The position numbers and the translations under genes were made by a program. The notes below the pieces were generated by a model. It ran no database searches. It was not told where the DNA came from and was given only the letters and a program-made list of their open reading frames with translations. Below are positions 17,592 through 25,644 of a DNA stretch of 64,000 nucleotides, piece after piece. Position 1 is the stretch's first letter. Every line of letters begins with the position of its first letter. This DNA comes from CAADGL01 sp964643885 (GTDB lineage: Bacteria > Planctomycetota > Phycisphaerae > UBA1845 > Fen-1342): positions 59,317-123,316 of the forward strand of contig CAZXUI010000005.1 of assembly GCA_964643885.1 (NCBI GenBank), read 5' to 3'.

Positions 17592-18647
17592 TCACACCGC
17601 TCGCGCCGACTCGAACTGCAACACCCGCGCGAACGCATACAACATCTCGCGCGCGATCTGCGCGCACCGCTCGTCGTACCGCGCCTCCTCGGCCGGCGTC
17701 CCGTCCGCCTGCTTGGGATCGTCGTACCCGAGCGACACCCGCGCTGCCGCCCCGCGCACCACCGGACATCCAGCGTCCGCCTCCGCGCACGTCATCACCG
17801 CGCAATAGTCGGCCCGCGGGTTCGGCGGCTGGTCATACACCTTCGAGAAGCACACGGCCGGTTCGACCGCCTCGCCGACCCGCACGAGGTGGAGCGGGTT
17901 CTCGCCGCCGGTCAGCCGCTCGATGCGCATCCCCGCCCGCTCCAGCGCCGCGACGGCCCGCGGATTGAACGCCGTCGCCTCCGTCCCACCCGAGAAAACC
18001 TCGATACCCTCGATTCCATGGACGACGGCCGCCGCCCGCGCCCAGACCTGCCCCATCTGGCTCCGCCGCGAGTTGTGCGTGCAGATGAAGTTCAGCCGCG
18101 GCGTCGCGACGGACGCCCTTGCCCGGGCCACATACGCCGACAGCTCCCCCAGCCGCTCACGCCTGTCCGCGGGGATCTGCCCGAATTCCGTTACCCGCGC
18201 CGCGACGTACGACGCCAGACGCGGATACAGCGTCGCCGCACCGGCCGCGCCGCTCCGTGCGTTGGACTGCGAAGACCACGTCGCGCCTGCGCCACGGCCG
18301 CCTTCCGGCCCGCAACAGCCATCGCCTGCGCGGGCCTCTGCGGCCGCCGTCCCGCACAACTCCTCGAAGAGCCGCCCAAAGGTCTCCCGCGCGTCCGCCA
18401 GCGTCCCCGGCTCCAGGCAATAGCACACCTTCACGCCATCGACCGTTCCCTGCACGAGCCCCGCCTCCTTCAGCTCCCGCAGGTGCTGCGACACGGTGGA
18501 TTGCGCCAGCGGCAGCACGTCCACAATCTGCCCGCAGAAGCACGCCCGCCGCTCGGCCAGAAACCGCAGGATCGCCACCCGGGCCGGATGCCCCAGCGCC
18601 TTGGCCCACGCCGCCAGCCGCACGGCCTTCGCCTCAAATGCCTTCAC
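17592..18647 (-). CDS. ArsR regulator fused to ArsC-type arsenate reductase/phosphatase
   Basis: 351 residues. Residues 1-90 are an ArsR/SmtB winged helix: [20 protein letters not shown] with a C36-x-C38 arsenic-binding pair and recognition helix [21 protein letters not shown] Gly/Cys-rich linker (DGCCGPEGG) follows, then a low-molecular-weight phosphatase fold with the CX5R loop C189-THNSR-R195 in [15 protein letters not shown], and [16 protein letters not shown] plus SLGYDDPK near the end. The fusion joins a metalloid sensor to a thioredoxin-type arsenate reductase or phosphatase. The 350-residue length is about the sum of the two families. A promoter/operator lies just upstream and arsM follows. 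Confidence 0.85.
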   Translation of the reverse strand: MKAFEAKAVRLAAWAKALGHPARVAILRFLAERRACFCGQIVDVLPLAQSTVSQHLRELKEAGLVQGTVDGVKVCYCLEPGTLADARETFGRLFEELCGTAAAEARAGDGCCGPEGGRGAGATWSSQSNARSGAAGAATLYPRLASYVAARVTEFGQIPADRRERLGELSAYVARARASVATPRLNFICTHNSRRSQMGQVWARAAAVVHGIEGIEVFSGGTEATAFNPRAVAALERAGMRIERLTGGENPLHLVRVGEAVEPAVCFSKVYDQPPNPRADYCAVMTCAEADAGCPVVRGAAARVSLGYDDPKQADGTPAEEARYDERCAQIAREMLYAFARVLQFESARAV

Positions 18648-18707
18648 GCCGGCCCTCTCTCGTGTCGCTGGTTCGCATTCTCGGCTCTATCGTGACTCTT
18701 CATCGTT

Positions 18708-18742
18708 CATCGTTAATATACGATGTGTTCGCAGCAATTCAA
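18708..18742 (-). promoter_or_regulatory. Promoter with overlapping operator for the ArsR-ArsC gene
   Basis: Reading the minus strand, TTGAAT (18737-18742), a 16-base spacer and TATATT (18715-18720) form a housekeeping-type promoter. The -10 box lies inside an 18-base inverted repeat, CATCGT-N6-ACGATG (18708-18725), as expected for an ArsR-type operator that blocks polymerase. The start codon is about 60 bases downstream. The region is AT-rich in an otherwise GC-rich window. Site identity is inferred from geometry and neighbour. Confidence 0.55.
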
Positions 18743-18828
18743 GCGGCCATCACAAATATAGTCTATAAAGCATTTTATGTAATAATGTTACAGTGATCAT
18801 AGAACGGCGGACCAAGGTCGTCTGACGC

Positions 18829-19086
18829 CGTTCAACTTCCGCTCAAACGATCGGCGCGGGCCAATCTACCCGCCCCGGCTCGGAGATTCTCCCGCTCGGC
18901 CGGGGTTTGCAGCACGCCGACAGCGAGCACTACCCGCGTCATCGCGAAGTCACACAGAAGCTCTTCGAGCTGGCCGGCACCGACCCGGATCACTGCGTCG
19001 GAATCCGCTGCTCGGAGCGCTTCCCAATCTGGTGAACCGGCTACCGCTTCGAGCTCGATTTCGGCCGGCAGTCGCCCGAAAGCTGA
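18829..19086 (+). pseudogene. Possible decayed gene fragment
   Basis: One plus-strand frame reads as protein-like sequence, GSEILPLGRGLQHADSEHY then PRHREVTQKLFELAGTDPDH and CVGIRCSERFPIW, up to a TGA at 19033. It continues after the stop as TGYRFELDFGRQSPES to a second TGA. There is no start codon with a ribosome site, and a stop at 18826 closes the frame upstream. The read-through looks like the 3' end of a broken gene. The family is not recognised. The rest of the 18648-19120 spacer holds the arsenic promoter and nothing else visible. Confidence 0.3.
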
Positions 19087-19120
19087 CTGGCCGCCACCCC
19101 CCGCCGTGAGCTGTCACCTG

Positions 19121-21724
19121 TCACTCGTCACTTGTCTCGTGTCGCGAGTACCCCCCACAGTCTCCCAATTCCACCAACCCCTCCTCGATCTGCTCCACTT
19201 CCGCCGCCCGCAACTTCACCGCCACGTCCGCCTTCCGTGTCGCGTCGATCGCCCGTGCCGCCTCCAGATGCCCCCGCGCCCGCGCACACGCCGCGGCATC
19301 TTCCGTCGCCCGCCAGACACGCAGCCACGCCTGGCCCGCCGCCAGCCGGCCACGCGGCTCGGTCGGATAGAGCTTGACGGCCGCCTCGCGCACCTGGGCG
19401 ATCTGCATCTCCAGCTCGCGTTGACGCTGCGTCTCGCCCCAGTCCGCCGCCAGGCTGGCGAGCTGCTCCAGAATCGCCGCCTGCACACGCAGCGCCTGGG
19501 CCGACTTCGGATTTCGCGCCGCCGCCAGCCGGGCCAGCTCCAGCGCCTTGTTCAGCTCCGCCCGCCGCTGCGCGTCGGTGATGCGTGGATCGTGGCTGAA
19601 CTGAGCGACCGTCTGCGCCGCCGAAAGCGCCGCCTGCGCATCCAGCCTGTCCGCTGCGGCCGCCCGATCCGCCCATGCGAGAGCCGCAGCCCGCGCGTCT
19701 TCCGTCTGCGCCGCCGCCAGCGCCGCCGAAAGTGAATCCAGCGCCGCCGCACTCCGCTGCATCGGCCGCAGGTTGAATTCGCCATACAACCCTGCCGCTG
19801 CCAGCGCCGCCAGGGCCAGCCCGACCCGCACCGCCCGGCCGCGCGCGATTTCCCGCGCCGCACCACCCGTGCCGCCGCACGCCGCCGCGGCCAGGAGCAC
19901 GAACAGCGCCAGCCCCGCCGGTGTCAGCAGGATGAAGTCGATCAGACTGTGCAGCAGCAATGCCGCGATCGCCGCCGTCGCGCCCGCCTGAACCCACGCC
20001 TCGCCGCCGGCCTCGCCCGCCCGGTCCACCAGCCACCGCGCCGCCAGGAACGTCAACACCCACACCGACGCCAGCTCTACGCTCCACACGTAGAGCATCG
20101 CCCCGCCCGACGCGGCGGCGCCCGACGCGGTCACCTGCGTCAGCAACACGCCCGCGGCGAGCATGACGACGTCGAGCAGCCTCGGATCCCTGCCGCCCGT
20201 TGTGCGCAGCACTGCGAACCCGCGCAGCGCTTGCCAGACCGCCGTGGCGATCAGCGTCGCGCCCGCCAGCAAGCCCAGCGGGCCGAGCTCCACCAGCAGT
20301 GAAAGCCACAGGTTGTGCGGGTCGCGCACTTCCTCCGTGGCCGCGGCGGACTTGTACTTCACGTAGGCGTCCAGGAAGTTCAGCCGCCCGAGCCCCGCCA
20401 GCGGCGCATCCAGCCAGGTCCGCGCGGCCGCGGTCCAGTACTCCCACCGAAACGCCAGCGATTCATGCGGCAGCGTCCCGCTCGACAATCCGATCGTCGC
20501 ACCCGCCGCGATGATCAATCCATATCCGCCGGCGAGCAGCGCGAAGACGCGCGCCGGCCGGGCTGAAATCGCCTCGCGCCGCCACATCAGCACCGCGCAA
20601 AATCCCACGCCGAACGCCGCCGCTGCGACCCCGCCCGTGCTTCCCGTGGTCGGCAGCACGGCCGCGATGCCCAACGCGATCGCCGCGGCCGCGCTCAGAG
20701 CCGTGAGCCGCTCGGCCTGCTGTCTGCTCTCATCCGCGGCGCGAGGGGCGCTGCGCGCGTCCAGCCGCGTCGTACGGGCGTCTTCCCGGGTGGTACGGGA
20801 GTCTTCCCGGGTGGTACGGGCGTCTTCCCGGGTGGTACGGGCGTCCCGCCCGTACCCCTCCTCCGCGTGAGCCCGCTCCGTCTGGGGAACGCGGGCGTCC
20901 CGCCCGCCCTTCTGCTCCGAGCCGCGACCGTGTCTCTGCTCCGAGCCGAGACCGTGAGGGAGCGGGCTGACGGTGTAATCGCGCGGCGTTGCGACAGACG
21001 TCTGTGCCCTCGAGAGGCGCCACGCCGCGCCGACCGCCCCGATGACGACGACCAGCGTGCCCGCCAGACATCCGGCCGTGATGTTCGGATGAGTCAGGAA
21101 CCCGAACGTGTTGGCCGACCTGAGCCGGCGTTCGTAGTTGACGATCATGGGCGAGTCGACGTCGGCTCCCTGGTCGACCAGCTCCTGCTTCCAGGCCTCC
21201 CACATCTCGCGCGTCTGCTGAAACTCGATGGTCGCCTGAAGCCCGCACTTGAGCGCCGCCGCGGCGCCGCTCGCCACGACTGCCGCGACGATCAGGCTTC
21301 GCAGCGACCGCTCCCGCGCGAAGCTTGTCAGGATCACGCCGGCCAGCGCGAGAATGAAGAGGTTCGAGCCCGCCAGCAGCGCGCGCCGTGCGTCGCCGGC
21401 CGCGAAGGTGGAAACGGCCACCGCCGCCAGCAGTCCGCCCAGCGCGATTCCCGGCACCACCGCCGCGCGCGTCAGCCGAACCCGCAGCAGGCCGACGGCG
21501 GCGAGCGTCAGCGTGAGCAGGTCCAGCCACGCGGTCGTCGTCGGCGTCGGGCCGTAGCGCGTTGCGGCCGGATCGAGAAAAGACAGCTCGACCGACTCGA
21601 AGGTCTCCGCGACCATCATCCGGCCCGCGAGCAGCGCGACCAGGGCCAGCGCGAGCAGCCCGTCCACCCGCGACGGCGCCGCGGGCGCGTGCAGGCCAGG
21701 TTCGGTTGCCTTGCGGGCGGTCAT
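19121..21724 (-). CDS. O-antigen ligase-like polymerase with C-terminal TPR-like helices
   Basis: 867 residues from the ATG at 21724, which overlaps the stop of the wecA-like gene (ATGA). About ten membrane helices span residues 20-640, with the Wzy/WaaL-type region RWEYWTAAARTWLDAPLAGL then GRLNFLDAYVKYKSAAATEE and DPHNLWLSLLVELGPLG, the usual position of the catalytic periplasmic loop. The C-terminal 200 residues are Ala/Arg-rich paired helices (for example RRAELNKALELARLAAARNP), like TPR domains of PglL/Wzy relatives. Its job would be to polymerise or ligate a lipid-linked glycan. A low-complexity insertion (residues about 290-320, ARTTRED repeats) is translated palindrome DNA. Confidence 0.75.
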   Translation of the reverse strand: MTARKATEPGLHAPAAPSRVDGLLALALVALLAGRMMVAETFESVELSFLDPAATRYGPTPTTTAWLDLLTLTLAAVGLLRVRLTRAAVVPGIALGGLLAAVAVSTFAAGDARRALLAGSNLFILALAGVILTSFARERSLRSLIVAAVVASGAAAALKCGLQATIEFQQTREMWEAWKQELVDQGADVDSPMIVNYERRLRSANTFGFLTHPNITAGCLAGTLVVVIGAVGAAWRLSRAQTSVATPRDYTVSPLPHGLGSEQRHGRGSEQKGGRDARVPQTERAHAEEGYGRDARTTREDARTTREDSRTTREDARTTRLDARSAPRAADESRQQAERLTALSAAAAIALGIAAVLPTTGSTGGVAAAAFGVGFCAVLMWRREAISARPARVFALLAGGYGLIIAAGATIGLSSGTLPHESLAFRWEYWTAAARTWLDAPLAGLGRLNFLDAYVKYKSAAATEEVRDPHNLWLSLLVELGPLGLLAGATLIATAVWQALRGFAVLRTTGGRDPRLLDVVMLAAGVLLTQVTASGAAASGGAMLYVWSVELASVWVLTFLAARWLVDRAGEAGGEAWVQAGATAAIAALLLHSLIDFILLTPAGLALFVLLAAAACGGTGGAAREIARGRAVRVGLALAALAAAGLYGEFNLRPMQRSAAALDSLSAALAAAQTEDARAAALAWADRAAAADRLDAQAALSAAQTVAQFSHDPRITDAQRRAELNKALELARLAAARNPKSAQALRVQAAILEQLASLAADWGETQRQRELEMQIAQVREAAVKLYPTEPRGRLAAGQAWLRVWRATEDAAACARARGHLEAARAIDATRKADVAVKLRAAEVEQIEEGLVELGDCGGYSRHETSDE
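20772..20855. repeat. 21-base tandem repeat in frame inside the O-antigen ligase-like gene
   Basis: Four head-to-tail 21-base units start at 20772, 20793, 20814 and 20835. The first three read GTACGGGCGTC then TTCCCGGGTG, with one base changed in the second. The fourth is the full hairpin A (GTACGGGCG, TCC, CGCCCGTAC). Twenty-one bases are seven codons, so the copies translate to TTREDAR-type heptads in the minus-strand protein. This is the same hairpin as at 10322 and 17283, here expanded in tandem in a coding sequence. Confidence 0.85.
20881..20975. repeat. Composite repeat modules continuing inside the same gene
   Basis: After the 21-base array come GCGGGCGTCCCGCCCGC (20891-20907), GCTCCGAGCCGCGACCGTG, a second GCTCCGAGCCGAGACCGTGA and GGGAGCGGGCTGA. 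This is the hairpin plus module B order found in the spacers at 10319 and 43640. The protein encoded on the minus strand here (residues about 250-285, Ser/Pro/Gly/Arg-rich) has no family look. Confidence 0.7.
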
Positions 21725-22824
21725 GATCCTCTGCGCGGCGGGGTTTCGAGAATGGCCACGATGGCCAGCACCATCAGTACGATCGCAGCGACGATGACGG
21801 TCCGCAGCAGATCCGCATCCGTCAGCAGCGTCGCACACAGGCCCGTCGCCAGCGTGGCCAGGTAGATCGTCAGCACGGCCTGTCGACGCGAGAGACCGTG
21901 CTCGACGAGCCGATGCGAAAAGTGCCGCTGGTCTCCGCGCATCGGATTGCGCCCCTCGCGCAGCCGGATCGTTACAACCGTGGCGAAGTCATAGAGCGGC
22001 ACGGCCAGCACCACGAGCGGCATCACCAGCGGGAACGCGGCGCGGCCGGTGCCGCTTTCGAAGTATGTCGTCAGGATCGAGATCACGGCGATCATGTAAC
22101 CGACCAGCAGGCTGCCGCCGTCGCCCATGAAGATTCTGGCCGGCGGAAAGTTGAAGACCAGAAAGCCCGCCACGGCGCCGAGAAACACGCACGCGAGCAT
22201 CGGCACGAGCACCTGTCCGGCCGCGATGCCGCACGCCGCGAACAGCGCCAGGCAGATGCAGCCGACGCCCGCGCTGAGTCCATCCATGTTGTCCAGGAAA
22301 TTGAACGCATTAACGATCACGCCGATCCAGAGCGTGCTGAGCACCACCGCCGCGGCGCTTCCAGCGAATTCCGCCAGACGAACGCCGCCGGCGCCCGCCA
22401 CGAAGGCCGCGACCAGGAGCATGATCGCCAGCTTCGGGACCGCCCCGAGCGGCCGCCGGTCGTCGTAGAGCCCCAGCCCGTGCAGCGCGATCCCCCCGAG
22501 GATGATCACCAGCGCCTGCGTGCTTCGCTCCTCGCGCAGACCTCCGACATACGCGGCCAGCAGCTCCCCAAAGCGCTCCGCGAGCCACTCGGACGGCAGC
22601 AGCAGCGCCGCCAGATACATCGCCAGCAGCGGAATCCAGCCCGCCAGGAAGATCGCCGTCCCGCCGCCGTAGGGTGTCTCGCGGGTGTGGCTCTTGTGGC
22701 CGCCCGGCCGGTCGACGAAGCCGAGCCGCCGCGCGATCCGCATCGCCAGCGGCGTGAGGATCAGCGCCAGCGCCAGGCTCGACGCCAGCGCGCCGCCCAG
22801 CAGCAACGCCACCTCGGGCCGCAT
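21721..22824 (-). CDS. WecA/TagO-type polyprenyl-phosphate sugar-1-phosphate transferase
   Basis: 367 residues with about ten membrane helices. MraY/WecA family motifs are present: FVDRPGGHKSHTRETPYGGG near the N-terminus, GLYDDRRPLG, VNAFNFLDNMDGLSAGVG (about 170-187), FNFPPARIFMGDGGSLLVGY and the C-terminal RGDQRHFSHRLVEHGLSRRQ. It loads a sugar-phosphate onto undecaprenyl phosphate at the inner membrane as the first step of a surface glycan. Its start overlaps the DUF4416 stop by one base and its stop overlaps the ligase start, so the three genes are coupled. Confidence 0.92.
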   Translation of the reverse strand: MRPEVALLLGGALASSLALALILTPLAMRIARRLGFVDRPGGHKSHTRETPYGGGTAIFLAGWIPLLAMYLAALLLPSEWLAERFGELLAAYVGGLREERSTQALVIILGGIALHGLGLYDDRRPLGAVPKLAIMLLVAAFVAGAGGVRLAEFAGSAAAVVLSTLWIGVIVNAFNFLDNMDGLSAGVGCICLALFAACGIAAGQVLVPMLACVFLGAVAGFLVFNFPPARIFMGDGGSLLVGYMIAVISILTTYFESGTGRAAFPLVMPLVVLAVPLYDFATVVTIRLREGRNPMRGDQRHFSHRLVEHGLSRRQAVLTIYLATLATGLCATLLTDADLLRTVIVAAIVLMVLAIVAILETPPRRGS

Positions 22825-23396
22825 TACTCAGGGTCCTCGGGGCGGTGGCGCTCGTCGTCGGCCTGCCGCTGCACGACAAGCCGCTGCCGCACCTCGTCGA
22901 AGAAGCGGTGACACTCCGGCCGGCGATAGTCCGGGTAGGTCCAGGGCCAGATGTCCCAGCGGTGACCGTGATAATGAAGCGTCACTTCCGCGTAGATGCC
23001 CTGGCCGAGGTAGATGCGATGCGAGCGGTCCTTCGTGGTCGCCAGCACCAGCTTCGCCAGGTCGACGTAGCCCGGGTCGATGTTCACCGGCCGGGTAATG
23101 ACCGGATCGAGGCACTGTTCGGCGATCGCCTCCTCCATCACGTTCGTCTCGGTCTTGATCTGTTGAAGCGAGCGCGGGCTGATCAGCCGCTCGAAGCTGA
23201 TGAAGCGGCGCTTCAGGTCGGGCCCCATCTGCTTCGCGTAATACTCCGTCTCGTGGAACGCCCACAGGTCGCTCTCCAGGTCGAGCGGGCCGAAGCGGCG
23301 GCTGAGCACCTGCTGCGTGCGGCGGAGCAGGTCATCGTCGCCGCTGAGCAGTCCGCAGATGAGCTTGACGGGGGCCGCGTTTCTCGCTCGCGCCAT
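22824..23396 (-). CDS. DUF4416 family protein
   Basis: 190 residues from the ATG at 23396. The start PVKLICGLLSGDDDLLRRTQ, the middle DLWAFHETEYYAKQMGPDLK then RRFISFERLISPRSL, and the end VNIDPGYVDLAKLVLATTKD, RSHRIYLGQGIYAEVTLHYH and WPWTYPDYRRPE are typical of this uncharacterised family of about 180 residues. Charged and aromatic conserved positions suggest an enzyme, but no reaction is known to me. It opens the three-gene glycan operon. The frame stays open upstream of this ATG, but that extension has no family match and enters the divergent gene. Confidence 0.85.
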   Translation of the reverse strand: MARARNAAPVKLICGLLSGDDDLLRRTQQVLSRRFGPLDLESDLWAFHETEYYAKQMGPDLKRRFISFERLISPRSLQQIKTETNVMEEAIAEQCLDPVITRPVNIDPGYVDLAKLVLATTKDRSHRIYLGQGIYAEVTLHYHGHRWDIWPWTYPDYRRPECHRFFDEVRQRLVVQRQADDERHRPEDPE

Positions 23397-23495
23397 AGCC
23401 CTGAGTGTATCGCCGCTGTAGCATGCTCGCGACGTGGACGCCCGCCGGCGTAGGGGCGCCCGGCCAACCCCTGGATCCATGACCATTCGAACCGC

Positions 23496-24731
23496 ATGAA
23501 CATCGTCCTGTTCGAAGACGCCGGATATCGCGAGCTGCTCCCGCTCACCTGGTTGCAGCCGGCGTTCGAGATTCGCTGCGGCCGCGACCGGCTGATCGAC
23601 AAGGTCCGCGCGCATGCCGGACAGCACCTGGTTCGCGTGCTCGTCCGGCCGGAGCTGGAGCGGGTCGTGCGGGAGCGAACGCCGCTCCACGAGCCGGTCG
23701 GCAGCTACAACTGGTGCTTTCTGAATGCCCGCTGCATGCCGCGCGCCGACCTCCTGCTGCCCCCGGTCGGCTGCGCCTGGGTCCGCGACGGCTCTCTGCT
23801 GGCGGCGACGCTCGAACCCGCGGCCGCGGCCGCGATGAGGGCCGATCTCTTTCTCGACCCGGCCCGCCTGGCGGAGTGGACCCGGTCGCTGCGGACGGAG
23901 CCCGCGCCGGCCGAGGTGGAGCTGATTCGCCATCCGTGGCAGCCGGCGCTGTGCAACGCGGAGGAGCTTCAGCGGCAGTGCCGGACGGTGGGGGGGCAGA
24001 TCGAGGGCCGCGTCTACTCGGGGGCGCATCTGCTGAATACGGACATGATCCGGATCGCACCGGGGGCGGTCGTCATGCCTGGAGTGGTGCTCGACGCCGA
24101 GCCCGGGCCGATCGAGATCGATGGGGACGCGCTCATTCAGCCGAACGCGGTGGTGGAGGGGCCCTGCTACATCGGTCCGCGGTCGATCATCCGGCCTGGA
24201 GCGACTCTGCGTGGCGGCGTGACGATCGGCCCGGTCTGCAAGGTGGGGGGCGAGATCGAGGCGTCGGTGTTCCAGGGCTATGCCAATAAGCAGCACGACG
24301 GCTTCCTGGGCCATAGCTTCGTGGGGAGCTGGGTGAACCTGGGAGCGAGCACGGTCACCAGCGACCTGAAGAACACGTACGGCACGATTCGCGTCAGCGT
24401 GAACGGTATCGGAGTCGAGACGGGGCAGCATTTCATCGGCGCGATGATCGGGGACCACACCAAGACCGGCATCGGTACGATCCTGCCCACCGGATGCATC
24501 CTGGGCGTCGCGTCCAATGTCTTTACGCGCCAGCCGGTGCCGAAGTTCGTGCCCTCCTTCGCCTGGCTGACGGACGAGGGGCTGACGCGCTATCGGATCG
24601 AGAAGGCGGTCGTGATCGCCCGGCAAGTCATGGGCCGCCGTGAGATCGAGCTGACCGAGGCTGAGGCGGAACTGCTGGCCCGGACGGCCGAGCTGGCCGG
24701 CGAGGTCGAGGCGGCCGGCTGGGCGTCGTAG
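23496..24731 (+). CDS. GlmU-like sugar nucleotidyltransferase/left-handed beta-helix acyltransferase
   Basis: 411 residues. N-terminal 160 residues start MNIVLFEDAGYRELLPLTWL and fit the divergent nucleotidyl part of alternative bacterial GlmU-like proteins. Residues about 175-360 are hexapeptide repeats (IRIAPGAVVMPGVVLD, GPCYIGPRSIIRPGATLRGG, HSFVGSWVNLGASTVTSDLK) ending with the helix EKAVVIARQVMGRREIELTE. It probably makes UDP-N-acetylglucosamine or a related activated sugar. Divergent from the DUF4416-wecA-ligase operon 100 bases away, which suggests it supplies that pathway. Confidence 0.82.
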   Translation: MNIVLFEDAGYRELLPLTWLQPAFEIRCGRDRLIDKVRAHAGQHLVRVLVRPELERVVRERTPLHEPVGSYNWCFLNARCMPRADLLLPPVGCAWVRDGSLLAATLEPAAAAAMRADLFLDPARLAEWTRSLRTEPAPAEVELIRHPWQPALCNAEELQRQCRTVGGQIEGRVYSGAHLLNTDMIRIAPGAVVMPGVVLDAEPGPIEIDGDALIQPNAVVEGPCYIGPRSIIRPGATLRGGVTIGPVCKVGGEIEASVFQGYANKQHDGFLGHSFVGSWVNLGASTVTSDLKNTYGTIRVSVNGIGVETGQHFIGAMIGDHTKTGIGTILPTGCILGVASNVFTRQPVPKFVPSFAWLTDEGLTRYRIEKAVVIARQVMGRREIELTEAEAELLARTAELAGEVEAAGWAS

Positions 24732-24927
24732 GGCGGGCTGATGCGGCAGAAAATGCGCTCCCGGCCCGGGGCCGGGGCGTGAAGCCGGAGCCCGCGGCGT
24801 CGCCTGGGATCGCAGGGCCGCGTTCTTTGTGGAAGGAAAGCGATCGTCCGATAGAAGGGCGGTACGGCCGCCTGCGGGCGGGCGCGAATCCTGAATTCAG
24901 GTCCTTTTTTGCCAAGGAGCGAACGCG

Positions 24928-25482
24928 ATGAAACGTAGCCTGCTGTTGTCGGTTGCGATGCTGTGCGCGGCGCTGGTGCCGGTGGGGTGCAGTGCCAGCG
25001 GTGCGGCGTCGACCGGCTTTTCGATCTTCAAGAACACCCGGTCCAACCGGCTCGATCTGCGTGTGTTTCTGGACGGGCACGAGGCGAAGCGGAACGAGCT
25101 CAAGCAGGCGGCGACGGGCTACTCGCGCTGGAAGGTGAGCGAGAAGGTCAGCACGCACCCGAAGCTGCGCTTCGAGTTCAAGAAGCCCGATGCGCTGGGC
25201 CGCATCAAGAGCATCACCTGCTCGATCTTCCAGAAGTTCGAGGCGGATTACTCGCACCAGGCCGAGTATACGGTCGTGGCCCGCAGCAACGACCCGCAGG
25301 CGCAGATGAAGCCCGGCGTCGACTACGATCTCGGAGCTCCCGGGTCGGCATTTCGCGTTCTTGATTTCAACGACAAGGAAGTCACCGGAATTGAACTCAA
25401 GCCGGGCATGCAGTATATGCTGGTACTGACAGTCGCAGCGGATGACAGCGAGACGGCGCAGATTTTCTTTGAAACCCGGTAG
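24928..25482 (+). CDS. Secreted or lipid-anchored hypothetical protein
   Basis: 184 residues. The N-terminus (MKRSLLLSVAMLCAALVPVG followed by Cys) is a signal peptide; the VGC end resembles a lipobox but has Pro at -3, so lipidation is uncertain. The remainder is a compact beta-rich domain with NTRSNRLDLRVFLDGHEAKR and GIELKPGMQYMLVLTV. It somewhat resembles DUF1425/YcfL-type lipoproteins, not firmly. AAGGAG lies just before the ATG. Monocistronic by spacing. Confidence 0.6.
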   Translation: MKRSLLLSVAMLCAALVPVGCSASGAASTGFSIFKNTRSNRLDLRVFLDGHEAKRNELKQAATGYSRWKVSEKVSTHPKLRFEFKKPDALGRIKSITCSIFQKFEADYSHQAEYTVVARSNDPQAQMKPGVDYDLGAPGSAFRVLDFNDKEVTGIELKPGMQYMLVLTVAADDSETAQIFFETR

Positions 25483-25644
25483 CAGTCGGAGCGGGGCCGT
25501 GAGCGCGATGAAGCGGCACGGTGCCTGAGCCGGCTCGCGGACAGGCGGGCCGGCGAGGGCTCGCCCGCTCCCTTCCGCGCGATCCGGTCCATCGCGCGAG
25601 CCTGACTGCCGCCGACACTTGCCGAGCGCAACTGGGGTGCGGTC

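Noticed and set aside
20772..20855. CRISPR-like short repeats
   Set aside because: Only four head-to-tail 21-base units, no spacers, in frame in a gene and derived from a hairpin seen elsewhere.
22824..24626. 600-residue minus-strand protein
   Set aside because: Only the last 190 residues (DUF4416) are protein-like. The upstream part is antisense to the GlmU-like gene.
24890..24910. Terminator after the GlmU-like gene (CCTGAATTCAGG then T-run)
   Set aside because: The stem would have only four pairs and the T-run lies just before the next ribosome site; too weak to call.
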